A stretch of DNA of 64,000 nucleotides from Amoebidium appalachense (Eukaryota > Ichthyosporea), in NCBI GenBank assembly GCA_963693365.1, contig CAVNZM010000005.1:496001-560000 (forward strand), in the 5' to 3' direction. Position numbers and translations under genes: made by a program. The notes beneath the pieces are model-generated. The model saw only the letters and a list, made by a program, of their open reading frames with translations. It was not told where the DNA came from and made no database searches. Shown here in pieces: positions 8,197 to 31,026 of this stretch. The number at the start of each line of letters is the position of its first letter. Position 1 is the stretch's first letter.

Positions 8197-11100
8197 TCAA
8201 AAGCCATAGGGAGTAGAAGTGATTGTGTGCACGGTGCCGTCGTCATTCATCACCCGGTCATCGGGCTTGCAGATCAGACGCTTGGCGAAAGTCACACGCA
8301 CTATCTTCTTCTCTGGCTGGGTCACGGGCTTCCCTCCGACCGTGCGTTTGATGCCATATGCTCTTTCAACAGTCAAGCCGGGGGTCTCGCGCAGGACAAG
8401 TCGAGTGTATGCATCTAGGTCCAGAATGTCGCGGGTAGCAGCATTAAATGGGACTCCTTTCATCTTGACACTATCTACCTCAGAGCCCGACACCTCCACT
8501 TTGCGATACGCATAGCTCTTGGGGCCAAGGCAGCGAAGTTTGGAAATGTGCTCGCCGGGCTTGAGCTCGTCTGCCAAATCCCCCAGAAGCATGCCTTTTT
8601 GAGGGTGGCAATGCAGGGGGTTGCTGCTGTCATAGATGTAGTAGATAGAGTCGGTGTCGCAGTACGCTGGCTGGCTGGGATGTAGCTTATCCATGCTGAT
8701 GTGCAGCTTGACACGGCCCCAGGCAGTGGTGCAGGCGGCGATGATGGGGCATGTGGTGATGTGCGATTGGCCAAGGGAAGCCGCCTTCTCCGATAGCTTG
8801 TATCGTACCAACACCCAGCCGGGTACATCCAGAAATCGGACATCTATAGCATCATAGTCCTTTGCCTCATACCTATCCCACTTCTCCTTGAATGCCTTGT
8901 AGCCGTGCATGGTGTCAGGAAGCGTCATTGAGCCCCACTTATCGTGACGCTCGCCGGTTTTGCCAAAGGGGTTGACAATAATGCTCTTAGCCAGAGCCAC
9001 TCGGCCTGGATTTTTGGCTGCGGGGTCCATGATCTTCTCAGGGGTGAGGGCTAGTTCAGGCTGGGCCACAGGGTCTACACCCATGCGCTGGTTGTATCTG
9101 CTGCAGTAGTCTGCGACCTGCTCGGGTGTCTTGCAGTGGCTGGGCACCCCATCACCTTGAGCCTTCACAGTGTACCAGTGCTTGATGAGCGGTGCAAATA
9201 TGTCAACACTGGTCCGTTCATAGACACGAGCATACTTCAGGTCCAGCATCTCGTAGCCCTTGTACAGGGCGTACCTGATCTCCTGCACAGTCCACACATG
9301 TGTAATGGCACGCTCGTGCTCGCGGTGTCTGCATGTCCTGGGGGCGGAGGGACCAATCTCTGCGCATGCCCTGCACAGGGTCTCCACAAGGCGCTCAGTG
9401 ACGTGTATCCGACCCTCCTCGAGGTCCCTGGGCTGCCTCTTGCCCACTGCAATCTTTGCCGACAGCACAGGCCGATGCAGACCCCTAGGTGGAAGCATAG
9501 TGCATTCGACGAGGCCGAGTTTGCCATTGAAGAGATATGCATGCTCCCTAGGGAAGCCGGGAGGGACTCTGAAGCTGCTGCCAGTGCACTCGCCATCCGC
9601 CCGAAACAGCTGCTCAAACATCTGCGCAGGCGTTGGAGGGGTAGCTGTGCCATACCACAGCCCCACCAGGTCTATCTTGCGGTAGTTCACAAATGTACCT
9701 GCAGGCATGGGGCAGTCTAGTAGAATTGCTGGATAGTGGGACTTGTAGTCGACGACATACATGTACTCGCCGGGCTTGCAATCGTGGTACAGGATGTAGC
9801 CATTGGTGCAGCCTCCCTTGAAAGCGTCGCGCTCTCTTGGTGGCTTCTGCATGGCAATGTGCAGCAACTTGTCGTGCTCACAGAACCACTGCAAAGTCTC
9901 CTTCTGCCGCTGCCACTCGCAGCCCCAGATAGAAACCACCTTGTAGCCCATGGCGCGCAGCATCCCACTGCGGCTCTCTGTCTGCTGCCTTGTCTTGCCA
10001 GTCCGGCTATTGAGACCCTGTACTGCCATTGTTTCACAGTCATGGCCATGGAAGCGGCAGCCGTCGAACTCAAAGACTGTGTTAGTACGGGTGTCATACC
10101 CGTCAACATAGAGCTCACGGCCCCCAGCTGCAATCCGATACTGGCCATTGAGTTGCCAACGGAAGCGCCTGTCGAAGAGGTTGCTTGAATCGTAGCCGCA
10201 AATCTTCTCCCGCACATAGCACAGCCACTGCATCTCGTCCATACTAGACCACTGGTGCTTGTAGGGAGAGCCAAACTCATGCACTATGGTGTTCTCGGGG
10301 AAGATTCTGTCTTGCAGCACGCCATAGACAAAGCTGCCAATAGTGGTACGCGCAAGCGGGTCGATGCCAGGGTAGGCCGCCTCCACCTCTTTCCTGTAGC
10401 AGACACAGGCCTCGCGCAGAATGAGGGTGTCCACCATGCAGTACTTTATGAGCTCCTCCCGATTGTTCCAGCCGGCGGGCCCGCGTGCTGCTGCCTCCTC
10501 CGCATGCCAAACACGAAAGTTTTCAACCTCTTTGGAGCTCTTCATCATCTGCTCAGGCGCCCAGTAGCTCTGGTCAGGCAGGGGTCCGACATAACCTTCG
10601 TGCTCTGGGGTGTTGAACAGGAGTGGATAGTTGAGCTTGCTCAGGCCAGCGTCGCCTGAAAAGCCCCACATTTGCGGGAGCTGGCTCAGTGGTCGAGGCA
10701 TGTGGCGCACTGAGTCTTGCACTCGCACGCCATGGTACTGGAGGTATGGCACACTGCTGCCATCCATAATGAAGCTGAAGTCACCGTTAGCACTGTCAGG
10801 ACTGCTCTTGCCCTCTCCGGACTTCATGGCGTGAGCTATCTCAGCGGGGCTCAGCTGCTCAAGAAGTGCGTTCAAAATGAAGTGTACGTCGTATTTTGCG
10901 CCATTGTGTGCGTATGCGATGAAGCCTGCATGTGCCGGTTGAAAGAGCCAAGCAATAAAGCGATTCAGGGCCTGCGGCCCCGCCCATATGTACACCTCCG
11001 GGGGCAGTTCAGAGTGCTTGCTCTGAAACCCAGGGCAGGTGCGTACCTCAACACCCGCCAGCAAAGCTTCATCGACTGGCTTGGGCGGGTTGACAGTGTA

Positions 11101-12936
11101 GCTGGCGACAACAACATTGACGTCTTGGGGCTGCCCAGTGCCAGCCCTCATGTATGCCTCAAAATCAAAGCATATGAGGCCGGCTGGGGTCAGGGTAGCC
11201 CGCTTTCTTGCTGACAGAGGCTGATAAGGCTTGTGGTTGATGAAGCAGAAGTGTGTGTCGCGATGGTTGAGCTTCATGCATAGCCTGCACAGCTTCCAAT
11301 CGCACACGCCCCACTCTTGGTGGAGCTTCCACAGTTCAGGCGAAGATTTGTCGATAGCTTGTGGGTCCTTATGCATGACCTGGCAGAGAGTCTCCCAGTT
11401 GCTCTTGTAGTCATTCCGCAGCTTCTTCTTGCTGCACAAGCGCACACAGCTGCTGCACCAGAAGAAGTTGGCCGAAAGTTTTGCACAAGTGTCGGCATCG
11501 TGGTTAGCTACACACTCAGCCGGGAGAGGAATGGCACAGCCAGTGCAAGTCATGGGGGTCAGGTCACCGTCAGCCGGAAACACCAGCTGGTGTTGACCGT
11601 TTCTGACACTGCAGCTGTTGCATGGACTGCTGGCGCCACTATCCATGCTTGCTCTGACACACCTATGCTGGTGCCGGTCAACCAAATCCAAGCACCAGTC
11701 GCATGGGGTCAGGTGCTTTGTTGTGGCAAAGGTACGCCCATGGAGAGCTCGCCTCCGCTCCCTGCACAGATGCAGTGCCTTCATATCCTTAATGAGCTGG
11801 ACATGCTGATGCCCCCGGCCCCCTGACCCACTCACTGTGACGCCCTCAATGGCAAGGTAGGCAAAAACAACACGACCGCTGTCTTCTGCATCTGCTTTTA
11901 GCAGCTCGTTGTATGGCTGGGTACCCCGCTGAGGGATGCTGGCAAACACACGACAGTCATCGTCCAAATTTACAAGACGTAAACACAACATACGCTTGCC
12001 TGCCCCGAACTCACTGCTCCACACAGCGCCAGTGTTAATCAGGTACACAGCCTGCTCCATCTCCTCTCCGGTCCATGCACGGCTCTCAATACCAGCAAAC
12101 AGCTGGGGGTTGCTGTTTTTTACTGCTGCACGAACAATGTCGGCACCCTTTTCACGCGCGGACCGTGCCAGCCACCTAGGGTCTCCGTTCAGCTCATGCC
12201 GCCGATATTTGTCCAAAAGGACGGCAGCCGCCAGGTTGGTAGTAAAGCAGTCCTGCTTGCCCTTGCTGCTGTAGTCTGCAATTGCACCATCTTTGCGCAA
12301 GTGTGCAGCATTGCTGTTTGCTTCATTGCTACGTTCCACACTAGAGAGGGGGCAGCCAACACGCATTCCAGCACGCCACTGCTGAAGCACATTGGTGGAC
12401 CCTCCTTGCTGTCTGTCAGCTGCTTGATGCTCGGCAGTGCCAATTATCACCTCTATGTGGCAGCGCGAGAATTCAAAAGCAAATGTTGTGCCATACTGAT
12501 GCTCCATATCACTGTAGTAGTCGCTGAGGCTACGCACCAGGCTGACACTGCGGACATCTGCAAGCGGCACAATGGTCTGCCATACCACCTTGCCATGCAC
12601 AGGGTCGTCCCCAATGAGCGAGTCGCGGCGTATGAGTTGGGTTTTAATTTGAATTCGGTCACCTGGCTGAGGGCATACTAATTTGAAAAGCTGCACTGTG
12701 ACATGCTCGAAAAACTCTTCGAAAGCCTCAGGGTCGACATCTTTTGGGTTATCAGCAGCACCATTGTGTACCACACTTAGAAGGTAGCGTGTAAATCCCA
12801 GGTTTCCCGTAGCCCGTGGTGGCTCTGCATGCTCAAGGCGGACAGCATCAGAGACACGTCCATGCGCAAGGTCGTCAAGGTCAGGCGGCACCCAGCGCAC
12901 GGGTTCGGAATCTAAGTGCATGTGATCTTGAGCCAT
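8197..12936 (-). CDS. Protein-primed family B DNA polymerase
   Basis: The ATG at 12934-12936 gives 1,579 residues; the frame stays open 19 codons further up but reaches only a TTG. The exonuclease carries Exo I (Asp591-Phe-Glu593), Exo II (HNGAKYD, Asp683) and Exo III (YCMVD, Asp836). The polymerase carries motif A (DYKSHYP, Asp1063), motif B (Lys1317 in KSIIVNPFGK), motif C (Asp1427-Thr-Asp1429) and a KxY-type motif (GPKSYAYR). Between Exo III and motif A lies an insert with EFDGCRFHGHDC and a later SIWGCEW motif, near residues 945-1010, typical of Polinton polymerases and resembling a PD-(D/E)XK nuclease fold. The N-terminal region holds many CxxC pairs (about residues 400-560) likely to bind zinc. 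No separate terminal-protein gene is recognised, so priming protein may lie in the long N-terminus. Confidence 0.95.
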   Translation of the reverse strand: MAQDHMHLDSEPVRWVPPDLDDLAHGRVSDAVRLEHAEPPRATGNLGFTRYLLSVVHNGAADNPKDVDPEAFEEFFEHVTVQLFKLVCPQPGDRIQIKTQLIRRDSLIGDDPVHGKVVWQTIVPLADVRSVSLVRSLSDYYSDMEHQYGTTFAFEFSRCHIEVIIGTAEHQAADRQQGGSTNVLQQWRAGMRVGCPLSSVERSNEANSNAAHLRKDGAIADYSSKGKQDCFTTNLAAAVLLDKYRRHELNGDPRWLARSAREKGADIVRAAVKNSNPQLFAGIESRAWTGEEMEQAVYLINTGAVWSSEFGAGKRMLCLRLVNLDDDCRVFASIPQRGTQPYNELLKADAEDSGRVVFAYLAIEGVTVSGSGGRGHQHVQLIKDMKALHLCRERRRALHGRTFATTKHLTPCDWCLDLVDRHQHRCVRASMDSGASSPCNSCSVRNGQHQLVFPADGDLTPMTCTGCAIPLPAECVANHDADTCAKLSANFFWCSSCVRLCSKKKLRNDYKSNWETLCQVMHKDPQAIDKSSPELWKLHQEWGVCDWKLCRLCMKLNHRDTHFCFINHKPYQPLSARKRATLTPAGLICFDFEAYMRAGTGQPQDVNVVVASYTVNPPKPVDEALLAGVEVRTCPGFQSKHSELPPEVYIWAGPQALNRFIAWLFQPAHAGFIAYAHNGAKYDVHFILNALLEQLSPAEIAHAMKSGEGKSSPDSANGDFSFIMDGSSVPYLQYHGVRVQDSVRHMPRPLSQLPQMWGFSGDAGLSKLNYPLLFNTPEHEGYVGPLPDQSYWAPEQMMKSSKEVENFRVWHAEEAAARGPAGWNNREELIKYCMVDTLILREACVCYRKEVEAAYPGIDPLARTTIGSFVYGVLQDRIFPENTIVHEFGSPYKHQWSSMDEMQWLCYVREKICGYDSSNLFDRRFRWQLNGQYRIAAGGRELYVDGYDTRTNTVFEFDGCRFHGHDCETMAVQGLNSRTGKTRQQTESRSGMLRAMGYKVVSIWGCEWQRQKETLQWFCEHDKLLHIAMQKPPRERDAFKGGCTNGYILYHDCKPGEYMYVVDYKSHYPAILLDCPMPAGTFVNYRKIDLVGLWYGTATPPTPAQMFEQLFRADGECTGSSFRVPPGFPREHAYLFNGKLGLVECTMLPPRGLHRPVLSAKIAVGKRQPRDLEEGRIHVTERLVETLCRACAEIGPSAPRTCRHREHERAITHVWTVQEIRYALYKGYEMLDLKYARVYERTSVDIFAPLIKHWYTVKAQGDGVPSHCKTPEQVADYCSRYNQRMGVDPVAQPELALTPEKIMDPAAKNPGRVALAKSIIVNPFGKTGERHDKWGSMTLPDTMHGYKAFKEKWDRYEAKDYDAIDVRFLDVPGWVLVRYKLSEKAASLGQSHITTCPIIAACTTAWGRVKLHISMDKLHPSQPAYCDTDSIYYIYDSSNPLHCHPQKGMLLGDLADELKPGEHISKLRCLGPKSYAYRKVEVSGSEVDSVKMKGVPFNAATRDILDLDAYTRLVLRETPGLTVERAYGIKRTVGGKPVTQPEKKIVRVTFAKRLICKPDDRVMNDDGTVHTITSTPYGF

Positions 12937-13065
12937 GATTTGAATGGTATTAGGGTCAAGAAAAATTTCGTTGCGCGCTTTCAAAAGCTGCAAAATCGGC
13001 TACTTTAATCGGATTGGTTGTCTACCGAATGAAATCGGCTCTGCGATTGGACAAGCCGCAAAAAC

Positions 13066-13170
13066 GCCATCTAAGGCTAAAACGTCTAGCCAAATAAAGC
13101 TATTCCGCATGCCATCAGTGGCCATCACAAAGCTCGAAACGCCCCCGTGGGCGCGCTCCCAACCCTGAGC
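13066..13170 (+). repeat. Degenerate second copy of inner TIR
   Basis: Bases from 13066 repeat, in the same orientation, the inner part of the right terminal repeat starting near 13193 (shared blocks include the AATAAAGC and GCATGCCATCA segments and a GC-rich block near 13140-13165). The left end lacks an equivalent copy, so the right subterminal region carries a private tandem duplication. Confidence 0.8.
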
Positions 13171-13187
13171 GTCCGATTGGACCCGGC

Positions 13188-13402
13188 GTCAAGCCATCTA
13201 AGGCTAAAACTTCTAGCCAAATAAAGCTATTCCGCATGCCATCACAAAGCCCAACCCAGCCATCGAACGCCCTCCTGGGCGCTCCCCCTATACCGCTTGA
13301 ACCAGCGCCAATTTGGACGTATCTCGGCCGGGTCGAGCACTGTATGATGCATTATTTTCGAGCTACAAAAAAGACCACGGAAATGGGGGGTACGACATGT
13401 GT
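13188..13402 (-). repeat. Polinton right terminal inverted repeat
   Basis: 215 bp inverted copy of 3908-4122. Its outer end lies about 147 bp upstream of the TATA box of the host kinase gene. Confidence 0.93.
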
Positions 13403-13406
13403 AGGC
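13403..13406. repeat. Candidate target-site duplication, right (AGGC)
   Basis: Partner of AGGC at 3904-3907. Flanking bases beyond these four do not match, so the duplication is 4 bp at most as read. Confidence 0.4.
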
Positions 13407-13548
13407 TGGGAATCAAGTGGATGACTCGTGAGCCTGCATGATACTTGACCAATAGCACACCGTACTGGCACTGAGTCTGCTCAATCAGACAGTCTGAGCT
13501 CACTTCACCAGCTCACTTCAACTCACTTCAACCTCTCGCAAAACGTTG

Positions 13549-13554
13549 TATAAA
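13549..13554 (+). promoter_or_regulatory. TATA box of PKC-like gene
   Basis: TATAAA about 75-80 bp before the split start codon at 13629/13630. Transcription would be expected to start near 13580. The leader contains a 12-13-bp tandem duplication (CACGCCCTTTGA) at about 13601-13626. The Polinton end lies about 147 bp upstream. Confidence 0.5.
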
Positions 13555-13628
13555 CAGTCGCGAGCAACAGAAACGACCTCCACCAGCCTCTGCGTGCAAG
13601 GCACGCCCTTTGACACGCCCTTTGACAG

Positions 13629-26798
<13,170 letters not shown>

Positions 26799-26805
26799 CA
26801 GAGCC

Positions 26806-27008
<203 letters not shown>

Positions 27009-27339
27009 TCCATATCTTCTATGCACAACAATGCAGGTATCGAAGTTTTACCAACAGAGCGTATCTATCTTTTTTATAATAATTTAGAATATGAATGATT
27101 TATTCTTAACTGATAATTTAGAACATGTGGTGAATCCCGGTGAACTTGGGGTAGGGTCGGTGAGGTTGTGTTGTCACACGAATGACCATTATGAGTAGAT
27201 ATCTGCTAGATATAACAAACATATCCAGCAGAGATATCTGATAAATCTTTATTGTGTAATCGTAGGTAATCTGCACACTTTATAATAGCAACCTATGCAG
27301 TGTATATAACCAATGAGATAATGACGTATGAAAGTGTTA

Positions 27340-27345
27340 AATAAA
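27340..27345 (+). terminator. Candidate kinase polyadenylation signal
   Basis: AATAAA about 540 bp after the kinase stop, in AT-rich sequence. The first canonical hexamer downstream on plus. Confidence 0.45.
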
Positions 27346-27693
27346 ATACGAAAATATGTGTCCCTTATGTTTGCACAAATATCCCCCCCCCTCCCCCCCT
27401 TCCCCTCCGCACCCTCCCCGAGCCCCTTCCCGTGCGCCTAACGAATGCCTTCATTTTGTGTGCAATAACGTATACCCGTACATTTCAAATGATACTTGTG
27501 CGTGAATGCTGTGGGGCATGTTTTGGAACGAGGTTAGTGCAAAGGTAACGTTCCAAATAACCGGCGCTCACGTGATCACGTCTACGTAGGTGCTGGGGTG
27601 TACGTGCGAGTCTAGCAGAATGGGAAAAGAAAGGTGATCTTGTGGTGGTGGTGGTGGTGATGTAGGTTGGGGGGGAGGGTGATCGATATGATG

Positions 27694-27697
<4 letters not shown>

Positions 27698-27746
<49 letters not shown>

Positions 27747-27932
27747 TCCCCGGGGGGGGGGGGAGAGGGGGGGGGGGGGGGGTTTGAATGCGGAACACAG
27801 TACAAAGTACGCATACACGATGAGAAGCATGGTGCAGGACACATGCAAAGGCAAACATTCAAGTATGCAACATCAGCCATGCGCACAGTATGCGTCATAA
27901 GCAGAGCCCATCCTCAGGGAGGGCCCAAGTCG
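27698..27932 (-). mobile_element. SINE-like repeat, copy 1 (inverted)
   Basis: Read on minus, this has a body of about 150 bp, a C-tract region and a 48-base A tail (T run 27698-27745 on plus). The body matches 51460-51612 and 61957-62090 on plus. No coding capacity. The 5' part present in the other copies (containing a GGTCGAAAC, B-box-like stretch) is absent, as in 5'-truncated retroposons. Confidence 0.7.
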
Positions 27933-28028
27933 GGGGGGGGGGGGGGGGGGGGGGGGGGGATATATGAAGGGCCATGGCGAGGAGGAGGAGGGGGTTGATG
28001 ATGACCGGGTAGGTTTTTTTTTTTTTTT

Positions 28029-28075
<47 letters not shown>

Positions 28076-28720
28076 GGATAATGATGGAAGTGTGGAGAGT
28101 GGGGTGGAGAGGGAGGGGGGGGGGGGGGGGGGGGAGGAGGGGATGATGATGACCGGGTTGGGGGCTTGTGCATCAAGTTGGCATATGACATGAAGTTGAG
28201 CTCCCCGGGAAGGGTCCTCCCGCTCTCGAATACACAAAACAACCCAGTAGCCATAAGCCACGCGCATTGGTTTGATTAAGCACAGACTTGCGTTGATATT
28301 TTTACTTTTTACCATTGGTCCGTTTTGAAATTTGAACTTTGTGCTAACACTATCCTAGAACCAGGATAAATAGACAGAGACCCTACAGAGAAGATAATCA
28401 AATTACTAATAGGTGTATGTCAGCTAGAAAAGTTTAGAAACGGTCAGAGTGGTGGTTTGGTGCCACACCCTTAACCTACCGTATGCGGCAAAGATGTTCT
28501 TTGCATTAACACACGGCTGTACACACACAATTGGAGAGCTTCTACCGAATAAATCATTTTAATTTCCAACCAGGAAACCACCACCACCACCACCCAACAC
28601 ACAAACCAACTTTACAAAGACAAGATCTACTGACAACGACTAGTGCATAGCAAAACCATACACCAACCATCCAGAAATCCCCTAAAACACAAAAGAGTCA
28701 TATAAACCCCCAATTTTCAC

Positions 28721-28759
<39 letters not shown>

Positions 28760-28770
28760 CGGCGGGGGGT
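27933..28770. other. Intergenic, 3' side of two convergent genes
   Basis: Contains a G run (27933-27959), a T25-G36 composite tract (28014-28074), another G run (about 28116-28134) and a short (TG)n at 28722-28755. The rest is unique AT-richer sequence without a supported gene. Kinase (+) and PIN-ankyrin (-) transcripts converge here. Confidence 0.6.
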
Positions 28771-31026
28771 CTATTGCGAGTCTTGGTGCAAGCGAGCAAA
28801 CGACCCATCAAACAGACTCTCCTTGCGCAAACTAACAGCCAGCCCCCTTGGTGTTTCACCCATCCTATTTTCCATATGGAGTAGTTTGTTGAGCGTATCT
28901 ACCCGTTCCTCCCTGCTGCACGCGCGGTTGATATCTTTGTTGTATACATCATCCACTAGTCGCACGGCCACATCCACATCCCCCCCCTTTAAGGCCACAT
29001 GCAGGGGGGTGTTCCCCTCCCCGTCCAGCCCCTTGTCCCGTGTAAACATATCCCTGTAGTGGTCCACCATGGCCGTGCTCCCTTTGATGATTGCAATCCG
29101 CAGGGGGGTTTTACCCGTCTTGTCCTTCTGCGCCAGCATTGCCGGATAGGTATGCAGGGACACGAAGCACGTGTACAGGTGGGCATGGGAGGGCATCTTT
29201 GCAAGCACGTGCAGTGCGTTGGAGGCCCCCTTGTGGTCCAGCCGTGCCGCGGTAGTTGCTAGAAGCATCTGGACCGAGGGGGTGGGGCCTAGACCAATCA
29301 AATAGACCCACCAGGGCATGTCGACATCGGTATGCAGTGCACGTGCGCGCAGGTCGAACCCCGATTGCAGCAACTCTTGCACCAATTTGTCGTCGGCCCT
29401 TTTGCCCTCCACGGCCACCTCTATCGGTATCCTCCCATCCTGCTCCTGCAACAGTAGCTGCAGGCGGTGGTCGTTTGTTCGGCAGCGGTTGAGGATGTTG
29501 CGCACAGCACTGGTCTGCCCATAGCGGCATGCAAGGTGCAGCAAAGGAGACCCGTATGTGCCCGAGTCGTTGCATATGACCGTGTGGATGTCTGAGCTCT
29601 TGCCCTCCTCAAATATCGTCTCGAATCGTCGCCGTGTGGCCTCATTTACAACCTCCACCGTCTGTGCCGGTGTGTTCTTGCTCGCTCCCGTGGATGAACG
29701 TTGTTGTGACCCCCCCTGTGGTGTGGTTTGCATGATAGTGGCTGGGGCAGGTTTCACACCTAACGGGGTAGGGCTGAGGGCGGCGGTTGGGGGGACACGG
29801 TCCGGAACATGGGGACGGCCGGGCTGAAACCCTCTCCCTCCCTGCATCTGGTGGTGCTTTTGGCCCCTCAAAGCACCGGGATCTGGGCCGTAGTGTGGAA
29901 AAGGGGCTGCATGGGCCGGGTAGGCGGGGACATAGGCTGGCCCCGGCCCATACACTGCGAAGGGTGGTGGGATAGCGAAAGGAACCCCGCCAACGTAGGG
30001 GGCTGTTGGGTGCGGACCCACCATGGGTCCTGCCATGTATGGCAAGTAGGCCAGTGTGTTGGCCATGGGTGGTCCCATATATGGGGGTGGATGTGGGTGT
30101 GGGTGTGGATATGACGCGGGCATGAACATAGCCGGGGTGGTGTGTGCTTGTGTTTGTGTGGCTAGCACAGGGGGTTTCTGGTGGGTGGGTTTGATTGGGA
30201 GGGGTTCTATACCCTGTACACAGCGGTACATATCCGTATAGGTGCTGATGGTGAGTCGGGTGGATCGGAGGATGGCGAACTCGTATTTCTCTGCCCGCGC
30301 TATGAGAGCACTATCGTTGCTGCAGAGGATCACCTTGAAGGTTTTGGTGCCCGTTCGCTCCTCCTTGCTCAGCCGTGGAACTAGTGTGAGTGCAAAGTCG
30401 AGAATGAGAGAGTCGTTTGCGGTGTTCTGGCTAAAGGCCTTGCGCTTATCATCACTCACACGGGTGGCTCTCTCGTCAAACCGTCTCTCTTCGAACCATT
30501 CCTTGCCGTAAACGAGGGATGTTGGGTGTGGCTCCACTTGAAACAGCTCTAATGCTGCACCGGCCTGTTCTCGTAACTCCACCCCGCCGCGCTCCACGTG
30601 ATGTTTCAGTTCCATAGCAACTATGGCCGGCAACTGCACACGGATGTTGTTTGTCCGCACCAAATACACAAACAGCCGGCAGTCAACCCGCAGCAGGAAC
30701 GACGTATCGACCACGGCCAAGTATATCGTTTTTGTCTCACTCCCTCCCTCACCTCCCTGTGTCTTCCTCTCAAAGGCCAAGGCCCGCTCGAGGGAGGCAG
30801 CCAAGTCTGCATCTCGCTTATTTGCCTGCAGGCCCTTCTTTGTTTTGTCTTGCAGTGTCTGCGTGGCTGAACGCACTAGGTCCCCCGCCGAGCTGCCACC
30901 CCGCTGCCCCTCTTTCCCCCTCTGCGGTTGCCATGGAAACGCAGCACACACGCGTGCCCGCACACCCTCTCCGGACCTGCTTCCCACCCTTCTATCTTTA
31001 GGCCCTGGGGAAAGCGCGGCGGGCAC
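28771..31026 (-). CDS. PIN-domain and ankyrin-repeat protein
   Basis: An uninterrupted 2.25 kb coding exon. Numbering the open frame from 31026, a PIN ribonuclease domain spans about residues 100-260: Asp107 in VVDTSFLL, Glu139 in AMEL, Asp205/Asp210 in NDSLILD and Asp238 in CSNDSAL form the acidic metal-binding set, most like the Swt1/SMG6-type PIN group. A Pro/His/Ala-rich region (about 290-440) follows, then ankyrin-like repeats to the C-terminus (SPLLHLACRYGQ, KTPLRIAIIKGS, NTPLHVALKGGD). No ATG lies between the upstream in-frame stop and the PIN domain (the first codon read is GTG, and the first Met follows the first catalytic Asp). An upstream exon therefore probably supplies the start, with acceptors possible at about 31032 or 31056. 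It is probably an RNA-processing nuclease with a protein-binding tail; unlike its neighbours it lacks internal introns and microsatellites. Confidence 0.8.
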   Translation of the reverse strand: MPAALSPGPKDRRVGSRSGEGVRARVCAAFPWQPQRGKEGQRGGSSAGDLVRSATQTLQDKTKKGLQANKRDADLAASLERALAFERKTQGGEGGSETKTIYLAVVDTSFLLRVDCRLFVYLVRTNNIRVQLPAIVAMELKHHVERGGVELREQAGAALELFQVEPHPTSLVYGKEWFEERRFDERATRVSDDKRKAFSQNTANDSLILDFALTLVPRLSKEERTGTKTFKVILCSNDSALIARAEKYEFAILRSTRLTISTYTDMYRCVQGIEPLPIKPTHQKPPVLATQTQAHTTPAMFMPASYPHPHPHPPPYMGPPMANTLAYLPYMAGPMVGPHPTAPYVGGVPFAIPPPFAVYGPGPAYVPAYPAHAAPFPHYGPDPGALRGQKHHQMQGGRGFQPGRPHVPDRVPPTAALSPTPLGVKPAPATIMQTTPQGGSQQRSSTGASKNTPAQTVEVVNEATRRRFETIFEEGKSSDIHTVICNDSGTYGSPLLHLACRYGQTSAVRNILNRCRTNDHRLQLLLQEQDGRIPIEVAVEGKRADDKLVQELLQSGFDLRARALHTDVDMPWWVYLIGLGPTPSVQMLLATTAARLDHKGASNALHVLAKMPSHAHLYTCFVSLHTYPAMLAQKDKTGKTPLRIAIIKGSTAMVDHYRDMFTRDKGLDGEGNTPLHVALKGGDVDVAVRLVDDVYNKDINRACSREERVDTLNKLLHMENRMGETPRGLAVSLRKESLFDGSFARLHQDSQ

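Larger units (their letters stand above)
3908..13402. mobile_element. Compact Polinton/Maverick-like DNA element
   Basis: A 9,495-bp element bounded by 215-bp terminal inverted repeats that differ at one visible position. Six substantial ORFs fill it: three on plus (left arm) and three on minus (right arm), converging with only 13 bp between the stops near 6382/6396. The combination of protein-primed family B polymerase, rve-type DDE integrase and long inverted repeats is diagnostic of Polintons. An Erv1/ALR thiol oxidase is also present. I recognise no double-jelly-roll capsid, FtsK/HerA ATPase or adenain-like protease, and the unassigned ORFs (167, 238, 274 codons) look too small for a major capsid protein. 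All six frames are intact, intronless and free of the microsatellites that saturate the host DNA, suggesting a recent insertion. It could be a reduced self-synthesising transposon or one whose structural genes are too divergent to see by eye. Confidence 0.93.
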
